Source: Luteimonas sp. ANT-B3E
GTDB lineage: Bacteria; Pseudomonadota; Gammaproteobacteria; Xanthomonadales; Xanthomonadaceae
Assembly: GCA_001683895.1 (NCBI GenBank)
Contig: LXQJ01000018.1
Span: 42,394-94,724 of the forward strand
DNA length: 52,331 nt
Direction of reading: 5' to 3'
The notes beneath the pieces were generated by a model. It saw only the letters and a program-made list of their open reading frames with translations, did not search any database and was not told the origin of the DNA. Within the stretch, counting starts at the first letter, position 1. Each line of letters starts with the position of its first letter. Made by a program: the position numbers and the translations under genes. Positions 29,689 to 36,140 of the stretch are shown here, one piece after another.

Positions 29689-30489
29689 ATGAAACTCGTC
29701 TTCCCCGGTGGTGAGCATCCGCAGGTCCTGCTGGGGCAAGGCCTCAACCGCGTCGGTTCGGCGCCCGATGCCAGCATCCACATCGACAGCCCGGGCGTGC
29801 TGCCCCGTCACTGCGACCTGCATGTCACGTCGCACGGGGTGATGCTCCAGGTCCCGGCCGGAACGATGGTGCGGGTCAACGACCGCGAGGTCGACGGCCT
29901 GATCGCCCTGCGCCCGGGCGACCTTGTCAGCTTCGACAAGGTGCAGGCCCGGCTGGCGTCGCTCGACGCTCCGGTCCCGCAAGCGCATGTGGCCGCGCCG
30001 CTCTCCGCGCCCGCCAATGACCAGCTGGCTGCCACGACCGTGCGCGCGGTGCTGCCACGCTACGTGCTGCGCGGCGTCTCGCACGCGGGTTTCGGGCGCA
30101 CATTCCCGCTGTCGTCCCCGACCATCCTGGGGCGTGCGCCCGACTGCGGCATCAGGCTCGACCACCCCGGGCTGTCGCGGCACCACGCCAGGCTGACGCC
30201 CACCGATGAGGGACTGCTGGTCGAGGACCTCGGTTCGACCAACGGATGGTTGCTCAACGACCAGCGGACCGACCGGGCAATGGTCGCCCACGGCGACGAG
30301 CTCGGTTTCGACCAGCTGCGCTTTCGTGTCGTTGCGCCTGGCCGCGGGGCGGTGCAGGTGAAGGCCAGCCGTCGTGCCTCCGCCGCAGCGGCAGGAGCCG
30401 CGTCCGCGGCATCGCCATCCGCGGCCTGGTGGTGGGCTGGCGGAGCCGCCGCCGCCGCGCTGGTCGCAGGAGCCTGGTTCTTCAGCTAG
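29689..30489 (+). CDS. Twin-FHA-domain protein with C-terminal membrane anchor
   Basis: 266-aa protein starting at ATG 29689 (MKLVFPGGEH). Residues 1-92 form a first FHA-like domain that is degenerate: VGSAPDASI is kept but the usual Ser before His is Pro (LPRHC) and the STNG-type loop is lost. Residues about 125-217 form a canonical FHA domain with LGRAPDC, LSRHHARL and LGSTNGWLLN, the phosphothreonine-binding residues. An Ala/Ser linker leads to a C-terminal helix (247-264), giving a predicted tail-anchored phosphopeptide reader. No kinase gene lies beside it, so the partner is unknown. Confidence 0.82.
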   Translation: MKLVFPGGEHPQVLLGQGLNRVGSAPDASIHIDSPGVLPRHCDLHVTSHGVMLQVPAGTMVRVNDREVDGLIALRPGDLVSFDKVQARLASLDAPVPQAHVAAPLSAPANDQLAATTVRAVLPRYVLRGVSHAGFGRTFPLSSPTILGRAPDCGIRLDHPGLSRHHARLTPTDEGLLVEDLGSTNGWLLNDQRTDRAMVAHGDELGFDQLRFRVVAPGRGAVQVKASRRASAAAAGAASAASPSAAWWWAGGAAAAALVAGAWFFS

Positions 30490-30550
30490 CGCGGACGTGC
30501 GCGGTTGGCCGGGAGGGCGGCAGGTCGCCACTGGCCGACGTCGTGCGGCT

Positions 30551-31423
30551 TCAGGGCGCGGGACCGAGCTTGAGCGACAGGTCGATCGCGCGCAGGTGCT
30601 TGGTCAATCCGCCGATCGAAATGCAGTCGACGCCGTCTTCGGCGATCTCGCGCAGTCCGGCGAGGTCGACGCCGCCCGAGACTTCCAGCGGGACGCGCGG
30701 GCCCGGGGCGGCGCGCGCCAGCGCGACCGCCTGCCGGCGCAGCGCTGCAGGGAAATCGTCGATCAGGATGCGGTCGCAGCCGGCGCCCAGCGCCTCCGCC
30801 AGCTCCCCCAGGTCCTCGACTTCCACGATCAGCGGCAGCGTCGGCTGCGCCAGGCGCGCCGCGGCGATCGCGGCGGTCACGGAGCCCGCGACGCGGACAT
30901 GGTTCTCCTTGAGCATCACCGCGTCGTACAGGCCCAGCCGATGGTTGCTGCCGCCACCGACCGCGACCGCGTATTTCTGCGCGACGCGCAGTCCGGGCAG
31001 CGTCTTGCGGGTGTCGAGGATCCGCGCGCCGGTGCCCGCGACCGCGGCGACATGCGCGGCCACGGTGGTCGCGGTGCCGCACAGCGTCTGCAGGAAGTTC
31101 AGCGACGCGCGCTCCGCGCCCAGCAGGGCATGCGTCCTGCCGCGGAGCGTCGCCAGCACCGTGCCGGCCTCCACATCGTCGCCCTCCCTGACGCGCCAGT
31201 CGATCTCGACGCGTGCATCCAGCGCGCGGTGGCACGCGTCGAACCATGGCCGCCCGCAGACCACGGCGTGCTCCTTGCACAGCAGGTAGGCGGTCTCCGG
31301 TGCGTCCGGCAGCAGCGCGGCGGTGACGTCGCCTGGGCCGATGTCCTCGGCCAGCGCGCGCGCGACGTCCCTCGCAACGACATCCTCCGCCGGTGCGGTG
31401 ACCACCAGCCGCGTTGCGGTCAT
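30551..31423 (-). CDS. nadC: Nicotinate-nucleotide pyrophosphorylase (quinolinate phosphoribosyltransferase)
   Basis: De novo NAD synthesis: quinolinate + PRPP to nicotinate mononucleotide, CO2 and PPi. The 290-aa enzyme begins near AEDIGPGDVTA and has the PRPP/quinolinate-binding LDTRKTLPGLR, KYAVAVGGGSNHRLGL and MLKENH segments, then ISIGGLTKH near the C-terminus. ATG 31423 overlaps the stop of the Trm112-like gene (ATGA, 31420-31423), indicating a coupled pair. Convergent with the FHA gene. Confidence 0.95.
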   Translation of the reverse strand: MTATRLVVTAPAEDVVARDVARALAEDIGPGDVTAALLPDAPETAYLLCKEHAVVCGRPWFDACHRALDARVEIDWRVREGDDVEAGTVLATLRGRTHALLGAERASLNFLQTLCGTATTVAAHVAAVAGTGARILDTRKTLPGLRVAQKYAVAVGGGSNHRLGLYDAVMLKENHVRVAGSVTAAIAAARLAQPTLPLIVEVEDLGELAEALGAGCDRILIDDFPAALRRQAVALARAAPGPRVPLEVSGGVDLAGLREIAEDGVDCISIGGLTKHLRAIDLSLKLGPAP

Positions 31424-31689
31424 GCCCTGGAGAAGTCGCCCAGGCCCGACACGGGGATGCCTTCCTCGACCAGCAGCACCGGGATGCCGTCGTCGATGCG
31501 GTAGATCGTGCGGCGGTCGTCGGTGATCAACGCTTCGTCGACCGTCTCGGCCTGCGGCGAATCGTCGACGCGGCGGACCGTACCCGCCGCCACCGCGCGG
31601 TTGAGCGCATCGAGTCCCGCGCGGTCGAGCAGCCCCAGCGGCTGGCGGCTGGCCGGGCAGACCAGGATGTCGAGCAGCTTGCGGTCCAC
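31420..31689 (-). CDS. Trm112-family small protein
   Basis: Bacterial relative of Trm112/YcaR, small proteins associated with methyltransferases. GTG 31689 is chosen because GAGGT precedes it at good spacing (89 aa, starting at the conserved DRKLLDILVCP); GTG 31707 would add six residues. Only one Cys of the usual CPxC-type knuckle is present (VCPASRQPLGLL), so zinc binding is doubtful. C-terminal DDGIPVLLVEEG is typical of the family. The stop overlaps nadC. Confidence 0.85.
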   Translation of the reverse strand: MDRKLLDILVCPASRQPLGLLDRAGLDALNRAVAAGTVRRVDDSPQAETVDEALITDDRRTIYRIDDGIPVLLVEEGIPVSGLGDFSRA

Positions 31690-31714
31690 GGCGTTACCTC
31701 GCGACACGGGCCGC

Positions 31715-31720
31715 TAGAAT
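31715..31720 (+). promoter_or_regulatory. Candidate -10 element for purEK
   Basis: TAGAAT matches five of six -10 bases and lies 24 nt before the purE ATG. No clear -35 at 16-18 bp, and no PurR-type palindrome was noticed. Confidence 0.3.
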
Positions 31721-31744
31721 ACGTCTTTGCCACCGGGAACGGCC

Positions 31745-32248
31745 ATGACCGCCACTCCGAACGCCGCGCGCATCGGCATCGTGATGGGTTCGCGATCCGA
31801 CTGGGCGACGATGCAGCCGGCGTCGCAGATGCTAGACGCGCTCGGCGTGGTGCACGAGGTGCGCGTGGTATCCGCGCATCGCACGCCGGATGTGCTGTTC
31901 GAGTACGCGGCAACCGCTGCATCGCGAGGGCTGCGCGCGATCATCGCCGGCGCCGGCGGCGCGGCGCACCTGCCGGGAATGCTGGCCGCCAAGACCGCGG
32001 TGCCCGTGTTGGGCGTGCCGGTACGGTCGAAGGCCCTGGCGGGCATGGATTCGCTGCTGTCGATCGTGCAGATGCCCGCGGGCGTCCCGGTGGCGACGTT
32101 CGCCATCGGGCCCGCCGGTGCGACCAACGCCGCGCTGTTCGCCGCCGCGATGCTGGCGGCGCATGACGGCGCGTTGGCGACGGCGCTGGCCGGGTTCCGC
32201 CTTCGGCAGACGCAGGACGTCGCGCGCAACGACGACCCGCGCCTGTGA
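31745..32248 (+). CDS. purE: N5-carboxyaminoimidazole ribonucleotide mutase
   Basis: Purine synthesis: converts N5-CAIR to CAIR. ATG 31745, preceded by GGGAA, gives 167 aa (class I PurE size). Signature segments: [21 protein letters not shown] (catalytic His), [13 protein letters not shown] and [13 protein letters not shown]. The stop overlaps the purK start by 4 nt (GTGA), the normal purEK arrangement. Confidence 0.96.
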   Translation: MTATPNAARIGIVMGSRSDWATMQPASQMLDALGVVHEVRVVSAHRTPDVLFEYAATAASRGLRAIIAGAGGAAHLPGMLAAKTAVPVLGVPVRSKALAGMDSLLSIVQMPAGVPVATFAIGPAGATNAALFAAAMLAAHDGALATALAGFRLRQTQDVARNDDPRL

Positions 32249-33429
32249 CCCGGGTGCTGCCGGCCAGCGCGGCCGACGGGCGACACGTCGTGGGCATCCT
32301 GGGTGGCGGGCAGCTGGCCCGGATGCTGGCGCTGGCAGGCGCGCCGCTGGGCCTGCGGTTCATGGTGATGGACACCGCGGACGACGCCTGCGCCGGGCAG
32401 TGCGCACCGTTGCTGGTCGGCGATTTCCGCGACCATGCTGCGCTGGCCGACTTCGGCGGGCGCATCGACGTCGCCACGTTCGACTTCGAGAACGTGCCGG
32501 CGGAGTCCGCACGCTGGCTCGCCGAGCGCGGACCGGTGTTCCCGAATCCGGGAGCGCTGGCGATCGCGCAGGACCGCATGGCGGAGAAGTCGCTGTTCGT
32601 GGAGCTGGGGATCGCGGTGCCGCCGTTCGCGGACGTGCCGACGCGCGCCGCGCTCGATGACGCGGTGGCCGCCATCGGCATGCCCTGCATCCTCAAGACG
32701 CGTCGTCTTGGCTACGACGGCAAAGGCCAGCACCGCATCCGCGAGCGTGCGGACGTGGACGCCGCATGGGACGCGCTGGGCGCGCAGGCGGGCACGGTCG
32801 GCCTGATCCTGGAGACGTTCGTCGCCTTCGAGCGCGAGTTCAGTGTGGTCGCGGTGCGCGGCCACGACGGCGAGTTCCATGCCTGGCCGCTGACGGAGAA
32901 CTGGCACGTCGACGGCGTGCTGTCGCTCAGCCTCGCCCCGGCGCAGGTCGATCCGCGGACGGCCGCCGCTGCGGTGGCGCATGCGCACGCACTGGCGGAG
33001 CGGCTGGATTACGTCGGGGTATTCGCGCTCGAGCTGTTCTGCCACGACGGCCAGCTGCTGGCCAACGAGCTCGCCCCGCGGGTCCACAACTCCGGGCACT
33101 GGACGATCGAAGGCGCCGAGACCTCGCAGTTCGAAAACCACCTGCGCGCGGTACTGGGGCTGCCGCTCGGCGCCACCGCGTCGATCGGCCATGCCTGCAT
33201 GCTCAACTGGATCGGAGCCCTGCCGTCGCCGGCATCGCTGCTATCCACGGCAGGCGCGCACTGGCACGACTATGGCAAATCGCCGCGCGACGGGCGCAAG
33301 GTCGGGCATGCGACGCTGCGCGCGGATTCCGCCGCGGCGCTCGCCGCGATGCTGCACCAGGCTGGACTGGCCCTCGACCGCGGCGACCAGGTCGCGCCGG
33401 CGCTGGCAAGGCTGTCGGCCGGGGAGTGA
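32245..33429 (+). CDS. purK: N5-carboxyaminoimidazole ribonucleotide synthase
   Basis: ATP-grasp enzyme joining AIR and bicarbonate to give N5-CAIR for PurE. The 394-aa protein begins after a short leader with [17 protein letters not shown]. The ATP-grasp core has [13 protein letters not shown] and [17 protein letters not shown], followed by [20 protein letters not shown] and [19 protein letters not shown]. Full length, starts on GTG 32245 within the purE stop. Confidence 0.96.
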   Translation: MTRVLPASAADGRHVVGILGGGQLARMLALAGAPLGLRFMVMDTADDACAGQCAPLLVGDFRDHAALADFGGRIDVATFDFENVPAESARWLAERGPVFPNPGALAIAQDRMAEKSLFVELGIAVPPFADVPTRAALDDAVAAIGMPCILKTRRLGYDGKGQHRIRERADVDAAWDALGAQAGTVGLILETFVAFEREFSVVAVRGHDGEFHAWPLTENWHVDGVLSLSLAPAQVDPRTAAAAVAHAHALAERLDYVGVFALELFCHDGQLLANELAPRVHNSGHWTIEGAETSQFENHLRAVLGLPLGATASIGHACMLNWIGALPSPASLLSTAGAHWHDYGKSPRDGRKVGHATLRADSAAALAAMLHQAGLALDRGDQVAPALARLSAGE

Positions 33430-33437
33430 CGCGTCAA

Positions 33438-33466
33438 CCGGGTGCCGGCTGCGGCGCCGGCCCCGG
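33438..33466. terminator. Candidate hairpin between convergent purK and SOD-like gene
   Basis: CCGGG-GCCGGC pairs with GCCGGC-CCCGG around a TGCGGC loop, with a single bulged T: eleven GC-rich pairs in the 42-nt convergent gap. No U-tract on either strand, so a bidirectional terminator role is only likely by position. Confidence 0.35.
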
Positions 33467-33471
33467 AGACC

Positions 33472-34071
33472 TCAATGCCCGGCGCCCGACCACCTCGCGG
33501 CGACGCCGCGCCAGTCAACAAGCTGCCAGAACGCATCAAGCGGCAGCACCGGCATGCCGCAGCCGTCCACGAGCCCGTCGTCGGTGCGTGCAGGACGGGC
33601 GTATGCCAGCAGCGGCCTGTCGTCACCGGTGACGGGCGTTGCCCCAGGCGACGTCGCCACGATGCCTAGACCACCCTCGCGGCGGCGCACCAGCCACGTC
33701 CAGCCTCGCCCTGCGGCATCGTCGACGACTGCGTCGAAACGCGCGCGCAGCGCGGTGGGACCGCCGTAGCGCTGCTCGATCGCAGCCAGTACCGCGCCAG
33801 ACGGCGCATTGCCAACGCTCACTGCGGGCGCCGCCAGGCTTTGCAGGTAAAAGGCGATGTTCCAGGCCTGTGCCGCGTGGTGGAAGCGGGCGCCCTGCGC
33901 CGTGCGCAGCAGGTCTTCGAGCGCTGGTGTTGCATCAGGGTCGGGCAGCAGCGCCTCCAGCGCCGCGAGGTGCGCGACATATCGTGCCCAGATCTGGTCG
34001 ACGGCGTCGGCGGACAGGTGCGGCTCCAGCGCGGTGCGGTCGAAGGGCGGCGGTGGGCGCTCGAAGGGCAT
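33472..34071 (-). CDS. Fe/Mn superoxide dismutase-fold protein lacking all metal ligands
   Basis: 199 aa from ATG 34071 (MPFERPPPPFD), the usual Fe/Mn-SOD length. It lines up end to end with E. coli SodB: LEPHLSADAV, HHAAQAWNIAFYL, GRGWTWLVRRREGGLGIV, GATPV, RPLLAY and DAFWQLVDWRGVA. By hand alignment the four metal ligands are gone: His26 to Ile27, His73 to Ile (WNI for WNH), Asp156 to Ala and His160 to Arg, in the PLLAYARPAR stretch that replaces LTVDVWEHAY. The second-shell Tyr is also lost; the Gln of AAQ and the Trp of GWTW remain. Intact frame, so not a decaying pseudogene. Probably a regulatory or structural pseudoenzyme. Divergent from grxD, echoing sodB-grxD proximity in enterobacteria. 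Confidence 0.85.
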   Translation of the reverse strand: MPFERPPPPFDRTALEPHLSADAVDQIWARYVAHLAALEALLPDPDATPALEDLLRTAQGARFHHAAQAWNIAFYLQSLAAPAVSVGNAPSGAVLAAIEQRYGGPTALRARFDAVVDDAAGRGWTWLVRRREGGLGIVATSPGATPVTGDDRPLLAYARPARTDDGLVDGCGMPVLPLDAFWQLVDWRGVAARWSGAGH

Positions 34072-34143
34072 GCGGTCTCGCTGGGGATGGGATGTCGCGC
34101 GCGGGCGCGGGACCGACGGCCACGATGCCTGCACGGCTGCCCT

Positions 34144-34162
34144 TACAATGCCCGATTGTAAT
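34144..34162. promoter_or_regulatory. Perfect inverted repeat, candidate operator in divergent SOD-like/grxD region
   Basis: TTACAAT-GCCCG-ATTGTAA, seven-bp perfect arms with a 5-nt spacer, stands out as the only AT-rich element in a 141-nt GC-rich divergent gap. Each arm contains TACAAT reading outward, a five-of-six -10 match, so it may be an operator overlapping face-to-face -10 elements. It ends 50 nt before the grxD ATG. No good -35 found on either side. Confidence 0.5.
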
Positions 34163-34212
34163 CCCACGCCCGCCGCGTCCATTCGCCGACGCTGCACTGC
34201 AGGAGTCACGCC

Positions 34213-34539
34213 ATGGTCATCCTCGAGCGCATCCAGGCCGAGATTGAAGCCCACCCGATCGTGCTGTTCATGAAGGGCACGCCGCAGTTCCCGATGTGCG
34301 GCTTTTCCAGCCGCACGGTGCAGGCCCTGCGCACGGCCGGGGCGGATCCGGCGGCGCTGCACACGGTCAACGTGCTCGAGGAGCCCGAAGTGCGCGCCAA
34401 CCTTCCTCGCTACTCCAACTGGCCGACTTTCCCGCAGCTGTTCATCCACGGCGAGCTGATCGGGGGCTGTGACATCGCGCTGGAGCTGTTCGAGTCCGGC
34501 GAGCTCGCCCGCATGATCGCGGAGACGCAGAAGGCGTGA
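34213..34539 (+). CDS. grxD: Monothiol glutaredoxin (CGFS type)
   Basis: [2Fe-2S] cluster carrier and chaperone in Fe-S protein assembly. The 108-aa protein has the active-site CGFS motif at Cys29 in FPMCGFSSR, the glutathione-binding WPTFPQLFIHGELIGGCDI segment and Grx4 length. AGGAG (34202-34206) fixes ATG 34213. The stop overlaps the SDR start by 4 nt (GTGA), so grxD, SDR and MarC genes form a coupled trio. Confidence 0.96.
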   Translation: MVILERIQAEIEAHPIVLFMKGTPQFPMCGFSSRTVQALRTAGADPAALHTVNVLEEPEVRANLPRYSNWPTFPQLFIHGELIGGCDIALELFESGELARMIAETQKA

Positions 34540-35303
34540 TCGGCGGCGCGCCCGCTGCGCGCCCGGATGACGTCGGCCGCGATGCCGCCGCGAGGCCGCT
34601 GGCGGGACGCGTGGTGCTGGTCACCGGCGCCGGTGGTGGCCTCGGTCGTGTCGCCAGCCTGGCCTGCGCATGCGCGGGCGCGACGGTCGTGCTGCTCGGC
34701 CGGCGCGTGCCGAAGCTCAACCGCGTCTATGACGCGATTGCCGCGCTGGCCGGCGAGGGCGTCGGCGGCGCCGTCAACTATCCGCTGGACCTGGCAGGGG
34801 CGACGCCGCAGGACCTTGCCGACCTCGCGACGCGCATCGAGGCGCAGCTGGGCCGGCTGGACGGCATCCTCCACTGTGCCGCCGACTTCACCGCGCTGAC
34901 GCCGCTGGCGCAGACCGACCCGCTGGCGTTCGCACGATCGGTCCACGTCAACCTCGGCGCGCGCGCATGGCTGACGCAGGCGTGCCTGCCGCTGCTGGCG
35001 CGGGCGCCACGGGCGAGCGTGGTGTTCGTTGTCGACGACGCGCCCGAGTCCGTTGCCTATCGCGGTGGCTATGGCGTGGCGCAGGCAGCGCAGGTGGCGC
35101 TGGTGGAGATGCTGAAGGCCGAGATGGCGTCGTCGCCGGTGGCGCTGACGCTGTTCCGGCCTGGTCCGATGCGCACGCCGCTGCGCGCCAAGGCCTACGT
35201 CGAGTCCGACCCGGGCCGCGCCCGGGACCCCGCGGAGCACGCGGACGCCTGTGTGGCGCTGCTTGCCGGGGCCGCGGCGGCGAGCGACGCGACCCCCGCA
35301 TGA
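34536..35303 (+). CDS. SDR-family oxidoreductase, YciK-like, with altered catalytic residues
   Basis: 255-aa short-chain dehydrogenase fold. The nucleotide-binding motif TGAGGGLG (residues 30-37), GILHCAADF and Asn139 in VHVNLG are conserved, and the overall layout resembles YciK. However the catalytic Ser position reads Val-Asp (FVVDDAPES), and YxxxK is YGVAQ (Tyr179, Gln183), so the essential Lys is missing. It may bind NAD(P) without normal SDR chemistry. The C-terminal FRPGPMRTPLRAKAY substrate loop is present. GTG start in the grxD stop; the stop overlaps the MarC gene (ATGA). Confidence 0.82.
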   Translation: MIGGAPAARPDDVGRDAAARPLAGRVVLVTGAGGGLGRVASLACACAGATVVLLGRRVPKLNRVYDAIAALAGEGVGGAVNYPLDLAGATPQDLADLATRIEAQLGRLDGILHCAADFTALTPLAQTDPLAFARSVHVNLGARAWLTQACLPLLARAPRASVVFVVDDAPESVAYRGGYGVAQAAQVALVEMLKAEMASSPVALTLFRPGPMRTPLRAKAYVESDPGRARDPAEHADACVALLAGAAAASDATPA

Positions 35304-35896
35304 CGATCGCCTCGGCCGCGCTGCTGCTGTTCCTGATCCTCGACCCACTGGGCAACATCCCGGTGTTCCTCAGCATGCTGCGCACGCTGCCGCCAAGGCG
35401 CCAGCGCATCGTGCTGGCGCGCGAACTGCTGATCGCGCTCGGCGTGCTGATGCTGTTCCTGTGGAGCGGCAAGTACGCGCTGGAGCTGATGCACCTGCGG
35501 CAGGAGTCGGTCGCCATCGCTGGCGGCATCGTGCTGTTCCTGATCGGCATCCGGATGATCTTTCCGCCCCCGGAAGGCCTGATGGGAGAGTTGCCCGACG
35601 GCGAGCCCTTCATCGTACCGATGGCGATCCCGCTGGTGGCCGGACCTTCCGGCATGGCGGCGGTGATGCTGATGGGCAGCAACGAACCCGATCGCCTCTG
35701 GGAGTGGAGCCTCGCGCTGATGCTGGCGTGGGCGGCAACGGCGGTGATCCTGTTCTCCGCGACGTCGCTGTACCGCCTGCTCGGCATCCGCGCGCTGACC
35801 GCGGTGGAGCGGCTCATGGGCATGCTGCTGGTCGCGATCTCGGTGCAGATGTTCCTGGACGGGCTGACGGGCTACCTGGCCAACCCTCCTGCCTGA
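35300..35896 (+). CDS. MarC/YhgN-family inner membrane protein
   Basis: 198 aa, six hydrophobic segments, starting MTIASAALLLFLILDPLGNIPVF, the diagnostic MarC N-terminus with its DPxGNxP element. A second half repeat contains MAIPLVAGPSGMAAVML. Function unknown; the family is not a proven drug exporter. ATG 35300 overlaps the SDR stop. Full length. Confidence 0.9.
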   Translation: MTIASAALLLFLILDPLGNIPVFLSMLRTLPPRRQRIVLARELLIALGVLMLFLWSGKYALELMHLRQESVAIAGGIVLFLIGIRMIFPPPEGLMGELPDGEPFIVPMAIPLVAGPSGMAAVMLMGSNEPDRLWEWSLALMLAWAATAVILFSATSLYRLLGIRALTAVERLMGMLLVAISVQMFLDGLTGYLANPPA

Positions 35897-36019
35897 CAGG
35901 GGTGTGCCCCGAATCAAGGGTTTGCCGGTTCAATCTCAAGTCATTGATTCGACTCGGCACCGGGCGCGCAGCGGTCCTCACGCAACCGTCATTTCATTGT
36001 CATACGCCGCGGCTACCGT

Positions 36020-36036
36020 GTTAATCTGATGTTAAC
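36020..36036. promoter_or_regulatory. GTTAA inverted repeat upstream of TonB receptor
   Basis: GTTAATCTGATGTTAAC holds GTTAA and TTAAC arms 7 nt apart in the 244-nt gap before the receptor. A TTGTCA hexamer at 35997-36002 lies upstream; a -10 at about 36021-36027 (TTAATC/TAATCT) would be poor. This AT-rich island is the most plausible promoter/operator site in the gap. The rest of the gap shows no gene. Confidence 0.3.
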
Positions 36037-36140
36037 CGGATGTGACCGCTTTCGCGGTTCCGCCCGGCCGGGGATCACCCGCATCGCCTTTTCCTGTCGC
36101 GCACCGCGCGCCACCGTTCACCTGTCAGAGGCATTGCCCA

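Noticed and set aside
29611-30531. N-terminal extension of the DUF3301 frame
   Set aside because: Antisense to the FHA gene and lacks family similarity; the conserved protein starts at 29610.
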